NCBI RefSeq assembly: GCF_001428045.1
Contig: NZ_LMSD01000042.1
Coordinates: 149,891-213,890, forward strand
Length of the DNA: 64,000 bases
From: Paenibacillus sp. Soil750
GTDB lineage: Bacteria > Bacillota > Bacilli > Paenibacillales > NBRC-103111
Direction of reading: 5' to 3'
The notes beneath the pieces were generated by a model. That model did not search any database. It was given only the letters and a program-made list of their open reading frames with translations, and was not told where the DNA came from. How positions within the stretch are numbered: the stretch's first letter is position 1; each line of letters starts with the position of its first letter. The translations under genes and the position numbers were made by a program. Below are positions 60,622-64,000 of this stretch, piece after piece.

Positions 60622-61748
60622 TGGGTTTTACCCTTCATGAGAGAGCTCCTAAACCAACATTAGCTATCCTCACCGTAAAAGACAGTTCCCGCGTATTTCG
60701 AGGGAATTTAGATAACTTTCTTGACCTGATTAAAACAGGCGAGCGATATGGTCTGGACGTTTATGTCGTGACTACCAAGGACTTCAGTATTTCGAACTCT
60801 GAAATGTACGGATATCGCTTTCGCCCAAGTGCTAATAAATGGAGCAGGGAACTCGTTCCCTCTCCTCAAGTTGTTTACAACCGTATCCCTTATCGAAAAA
60901 TGGAAATGAGACCTGAGGTCCAGCAAACGATTCAGGCTTGTAAACGCAGCACCAGCATTCATTTATTCAATCCTTCCTTTTTCAATAAATGGACATTATT
61001 CAGTTGGTTAAATAGCGCTAAAGAAAGTAAGCAGTTCATGCCGGATACCCTGCAAATGAAAGAAGTATCTGATCTCTCCCAATTATTACAAAAGCACCCA
61101 GTACTCTATTTGAAGCCTGTTAAAGGTAAAGCTGGTATGGGCATTATGCGTATAGATCGTGTTAGCACTAAGGGAAGCAATGGACAATATCGTCTTAGCC
61201 GCCTTGAAGACAAGAAGATGGTTTATAGTTATCATAACGGTTCGGAGGATATCTGGCTTGATTGGGAGCGTCATAGCGGTGGCCAAGATTATATCGTCCA
61301 ACAAGGGATAGCGCTAACCCGATTCAAAGAACGTGCTTACGATCTGCGTGCATTAGTCCAGAAAACAGCAAGAGGTGAATGGAGTGTCTCTGGGATTGGC
61401 GCCCGCGTAGCAGGCAAAGCCAGCATAACCACACACGTTCCGCGCGGAGGTTCCATTGACGAACCAAGGAAGCTGCTTGCTTATGTTTTCGGGCCCAAAG
61501 AAGCCAAAAATATTCTAAAACGGGTTCGACAAGCGGCGATTACACTGGCTACACAAATAGAGAAATCATCAGGCAATCCACTTGGTGAAATGTCCATGGA
61601 TATCGGTGTTGATACGTCTGGACATATTTGGTTTTTTGAAGCGAATTCGAAACCAATGAAATTCGATGAACCTCGAATCCGCCAGAAATCGCTTGAACGG
61701 ATTATTCAATACAGTCTGCATTTGATCAATAATCGGAGAAGAAGGTGA
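60621..61748 (+). CDS. YheC/YheD ATP-grasp protein, short form (array gene 4)
   Basis: A 375-residue short-form paralogue. Motifs: VVYNRIPYRKMEM, VLYLKPVKGKAGMGIMRIDR, YDLRALVQKTARGEWSVSGI, THVPRGGSIDEP and EMSMDIGVDTSGHIWFFEAN with SKPM. The conserved ELG is changed to EMS here. ATG 60621 overlaps the stop of gene 3 (TAATG) behind AAGGAGG, so the two are translationally coupled. The upstream frame to 60579 lacks a site. Confidence 0.88.
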   Translation: MGFTLHERAPKPTLAILTVKDSSRVFRGNLDNFLDLIKTGERYGLDVYVVTTKDFSISNSEMYGYRFRPSANKWSRELVPSPQVVYNRIPYRKMEMRPEVQQTIQACKRSTSIHLFNPSFFNKWTLFSWLNSAKESKQFMPDTLQMKEVSDLSQLLQKHPVLYLKPVKGKAGMGIMRIDRVSTKGSNGQYRLSRLEDKKMVYSYHNGSEDIWLDWERHSGGQDYIVQQGIALTRFKERAYDLRALVQKTARGEWSVSGIGARVAGKASITTHVPRGGSIDEPRKLLAYVFGPKEAKNILKRVRQAAITLATQIEKSSGNPLGEMSMDIGVDTSGHIWFFEANSKPMKFDEPRIRQKSLERIIQYSLHLINNRRRR

Positions 61749-61754
61749 TTATGC

Positions 61755-62861
61755 TTGGCTCAAGAACGACTAGGCGTACTCGCTATTTATTTAAACAACT
61801 CACGACTTGAGGAACTGGCCTATTTCAAGCGGCTTAGCAAGGAAGGCCAACGGCTAGGCGTTCAAGTCGAGGTGTTTACTCCGGCGGATGTACAGGGAAA
61901 TGCCGTGCGAACTCTCACATTTGATACCAGTCGAGGAAGATGGCTTCGGAAGTACACAACATTACCTCCCATTATCTACGATCGCTGCCGCTATAGAGCC
62001 GCGGCGAATTATCATATGCTTCAAGCTTTTCGCAACCGCCATGCCAAGCTCATCTACTTGAGCAAACCGCTGGCCAATAAATGGGCGATGCATCAAACCC
62101 TTTCTCAAAGCAATGCCATTCGCCCTTATCTGCCATCAACCGTTCGCTATAGTACCATTCATGAGTTGATTAGGTTTCTAAAGAAACATAAGCTCATCTA
62201 CGTAAAACCGAAAAATGGCACTGGAGGTAGAGGAATTCTTCGAATTGAACAGATTTCCACTGATCTCTATTTGTTACAAGGCAGAAACCAATACCGATCG
62301 ATCATTGCTCCCTTCAGAGCGAATGAGAAACAGCTGGCCATCAAGTTGCATACGCTGAATCTGAGCCCCGACTATGTCGTTCAGCAAGGGATCCATCTAA
62401 CACTGAATGATGGTCGAGTTCATGACTATCGGTTGTTGATTCAGAAAAATGGTCAAGGCGAATGGGAAGTGACGGGGTGCGCAGGAAGAATCGGCCCTCA
62501 TCGCAGTATTACTTCTAATCTTCACGGTGGCGGCACGGCTGTAACGCAAGATCGCTTATTAGGATACCGCTTCTCATCTCAAGAGAAAATTGTAGGTATC
62601 AAAGACGAGATGAACGATTTCGCCTATAAGCTGGCTGACTATTTGGAGGTCAAATTCGGAAAGCTGTGTGAATTGGGGATGGATATCGCGGTAGATCCCA
62701 AAGGCAATGTCTGGCTCCTCGAAGTAAATCCCAAGCCATCACGGGAAGTATTTCGCAGGATTGGACAGCACGCCACCTACCAGAAGGCCGTAATAAGGCC
62801 ACTAGAATATGCGCTTTGGATGCTACGGCAGAAAAAAGGCACGGATGACAGAACTGATTAA
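61755..62861 (+). CDS. YheC/YheD ATP-grasp protein, short form (array gene 5)
   Basis: A 368-residue short-form paralogue, close to gene 2 in style: PPIIYDRCRYRAAANYHML, LIYVKPKNGTGGRGILRI, HDYRLLIQKNGQGEWEVTGC, SNLHGGGTAVTQDRL and ELGMDIAVDPKGNVWLLEVN with PKPSR. It begins with TTG 61755, seven bases after GAAGGTG. It ends before a strong terminator, so it is the last gene of the array. Confidence 0.88.
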   Translation: MAQERLGVLAIYLNNSRLEELAYFKRLSKEGQRLGVQVEVFTPADVQGNAVRTLTFDTSRGRWLRKYTTLPPIIYDRCRYRAAANYHMLQAFRNRHAKLIYLSKPLANKWAMHQTLSQSNAIRPYLPSTVRYSTIHELIRFLKKHKLIYVKPKNGTGGRGILRIEQISTDLYLLQGRNQYRSIIAPFRANEKQLAIKLHTLNLSPDYVVQQGIHLTLNDGRVHDYRLLIQKNGQGEWEVTGCAGRIGPHRSITSNLHGGGTAVTQDRLLGYRFSSQEKIVGIKDEMNDFAYKLADYLEVKFGKLCELGMDIAVDPKGNVWLLEVNPKPSREVFRRIGQHATYQKAVIRPLEYALWMLRQKKGTDDRTD

Positions 62862-62870
62862 TCGTTCACG

Positions 62871-62913
62871 AAAAAACAAGCGAATCACCTTGCTGGGTGA
62901 ACGCTTGTTTTTT
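62871..62913. terminator. Terminator after the ATP-grasp array
   Basis: AAAAACAAGCG/CGCTTGTTTTT with an inner CACC/GGGTG pairing (62871-62882/62902-62913). T/A tails on both sides allow it to serve the convergent ArsR gene too. Confidence 0.85.
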
Positions 62914-62927
62914 GGGTTTACTTCGAT

Positions 62928-63305
62928 TTATTCGTGCCCTAGATGCCCCATCGTTTGTACAAAAATTTGCTCAATGTGCTCGTCATCCAGCGAGTAATAA
63001 ACGGTCTTGCCTTCTTTTCGTCTTTTGACAATATGAAGATCCCGCAAATACCTAAGCTGATGGGATACTGCAGACTGCTCCATCCCAATTCGCATGCCCA
63101 GATCGTGCACACAAAGCTCCTTATTCAGTAGAAAGTAGATGATTTTGACGCGTGTAGGATCTCCTAGGGCTTTGAAAATCTCTGCAATACCAGTCGCTTG
63201 CTCATCGGTCAGCTCACTCTCTCGTTCTGCTTGCGTTATAGCCGTATGCTCACAGCTGCAATCATCCTCGGTTACTTTCCTCGCTTCCAGTACTCCCTTA
63301 TCCAT
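62928..63305 (-). CDS. ArsR/SmtB metalloregulator (CzrA type)
   Basis: A 125-residue winged-helix metal sensor. The recognition region is VHDLGMRIGMEQSAVSHQLRYL. The C-terminal helix has the D-x-H-x10-H-x2-H pattern (DEH, ten residues, HLGH) that binds zinc or cobalt in CzrA. An N-terminal DCSCEH segment may add a second metal site as in CadC. ATG 63305 has AGGAGG at eight bases. It probably represses the metal exporter that lies upstream on the same strand. Confidence 0.92.
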   Translation of the reverse strand: MDKGVLEARKVTEDDCSCEHTAITQAERESELTDEQATGIAEIFKALGDPTRVKIIYFLLNKELCVHDLGMRIGMEQSAVSHQLRYLRDLHIVKRRKEGKTVYYSLDDEHIEQIFVQTMGHLGHE

Positions 63306-63334
63306 AGGAAATCCTCCTGTCTTCGTCACGTATT

Positions 63335-64000
63335 TTATACCGGAAGCGCTTGATGGTTGATCGTTGACTTCTCAATTTGTATGGTCGCGTGTGTAATGCC
63401 AAACCGCTTCTCAATCACGCTAATTCCTTGCTGCAGAATAGTTTGGCTATCCTGATCATCCTTAATCAGCAAATGACAACTCATGGCTTCAATGCCCGAA
63501 GTAATCGTCCACACATGCAAGTCATGTACATCAATGACACCTTCGATTCCTTCTAGGACTTGTTTAACAGAGACCATAGAAATAGAACTTGGTGTTCCTT
63601 CCATCAAGATATGAAGGGTTGATTTCAGGACGCCCCAGGCGCCTCTTAAAATAAGTAGAGACACAATGATGCTAATAATTGGATCTGCCATGTACCAGCC
63701 AAACAGCAGCATCACAGCACCGGCAATAATTGCGCCAACAGAACCTAACGCATCACCTAAGATATGCAGATAAGCACTGCGTAAATTCAGATTACCATGT
63801 ACATCGCCCTTACGCATGAGCGACCAAGCGCTTAATAAATTGGCGATTAGTCCTATGCACGCGATGATCATCATGGACCCGCTAGCAACGGCAGTAGGAT
63901 GGAGGAATCGTTCAATCGCTTCCCATATAATGAGTCCAGCAATGACGAATAGGGTCACCGCATTAAATAGTGCTGCTAATATTTCAATACGATGAAATCC
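63335..64000 (-). CDS. Cation diffusion facilitator metal exporter, partial
   Basis: The C-terminal 221 residues of a CDF transporter; the frame is open to the window edge, where it reads GFHRIEILAALFNAVTLFVI. Visible motifs: HGNLNLRSAYLHILGDALGS (the metal-binding H-x3-D type site), the helix GWYMADPIISIIVSLLIL and the cytoplasmic domain DVHDLHVWTITSGIEAMSCH. Exports zinc, cadmium or cobalt. It is followed after 29 bases by the ArsR gene, a usual regulator-exporter pair, here exporter first. Confidence 0.9.
   Translation of the reverse strand, partial: GFHRIEILAALFNAVTLFVIAGLIIWEAIERFLHPTAVASGSMMIIACIGLIANLLSAWSLMRKGDVHGNLNLRSAYLHILGDALGSVGAIIAGAVMLLFGWYMADPIISIIVSLLILRGAWGVLKSTLHILMEGTPSSISMVSVKQVLEGIEGVIDVHDLHVWTITSGIEAMSCHLLIKDDQDSQTILQQGISVIEKRFGITHATIQIEKSTINHQALPV

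Noticed and set aside
1..64000. tRNA, rRNA, tmRNA and known riboswitches
   Set aside because: None recognised by eye on either strand; a covariance-model scan would be needed to exclude them.

Overview
The window looks like chromosome from a spore-forming Paenibacillus-type Firmicute. Evidence is the sporulation genes (ytrH, ytrI, ytvI and an array of YheC/YheD spore-coat ATP-grasp genes), AGGAGG-type ribosome binding sites with frequent GTG/TTG starts, and the Bacillus-like gene neighbourhood ytoI-ytpI-ytrI-ytrH-dnaE-accD-accA-pyk-ytvI-citZ-icd-mdh-phoPR, here interrupted and rearranged. All family assignments come from reading motifs and protein sequence; no database search was run.

Layout. 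0-2.1 kb: a partial gene whose far end overlaps a fragment encoding ribosomal protein S5, a YheC/YheD-type ATP-grasp gene and a divergent CapA-like gene. 2.1-13 kb: an accessory region. It holds a MarR regulator with a quinone-oxidoreductase-like enzyme, a broken small gene, an HxlR regulator divergent from a Gal80-like Gfo/Idh/MocA oxidoreductase, an IS110-family element with a nonsense-inactivated transposase, and then a run of small mostly minus-strand single genes (Nudix, unknown, barstar, CPCC, DUF2500, DUF975) separated by a recurrent AACTAACG-type repeat that often carries a terminator hairpin. 13-20 kb: a plant-polysaccharide and sugar block with two AraC regulators, two GH43 proteins, a PhyH-type dioxygenase and a Gfo/Idh/MocA dehydrogenase.

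20-43 kb: core metabolism. A PhoP/PhoR two-component pair is in unusual kinase-first order with a Pho box between the genes. It is followed by class I fumarase, a secreted deacetylase with a YfbR-type nucleotidase, a secreted protein, the TCA operon citZ-icd-mdh, a convergent overlapping ppx/ppk pair, ytvI, fxsA with a thioesterase, and the accD-accA-pyk operon, which lacks pfkA. 43-52 kb: a PgpA-like protein, dnaE with an Ala/Pro/Arg-rich linker, the sporulation genes ytrHI, ytpI, ytoI and a nitroreductase. 52-53 kb is a gene-free, repeat-rich stretch. 53-56 kb: an acyltransferase, then a small-protein/apbE/ferric-reductase-like operon. 56.6-62.9 kb: five tandem YheC/YheD ATP-grasp genes. The window ends in an ArsR/CzrA metalloregulator and a truncated CDF metal exporter.

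The most interesting features are the ATP-grasp array together with its orphan copy beside capA; the small-gene cassette-like region with its shared repeat; the S5 fragment at the left edge; the structured non-coding end of the IS110 element; and several families of dispersed intergenic repeats.
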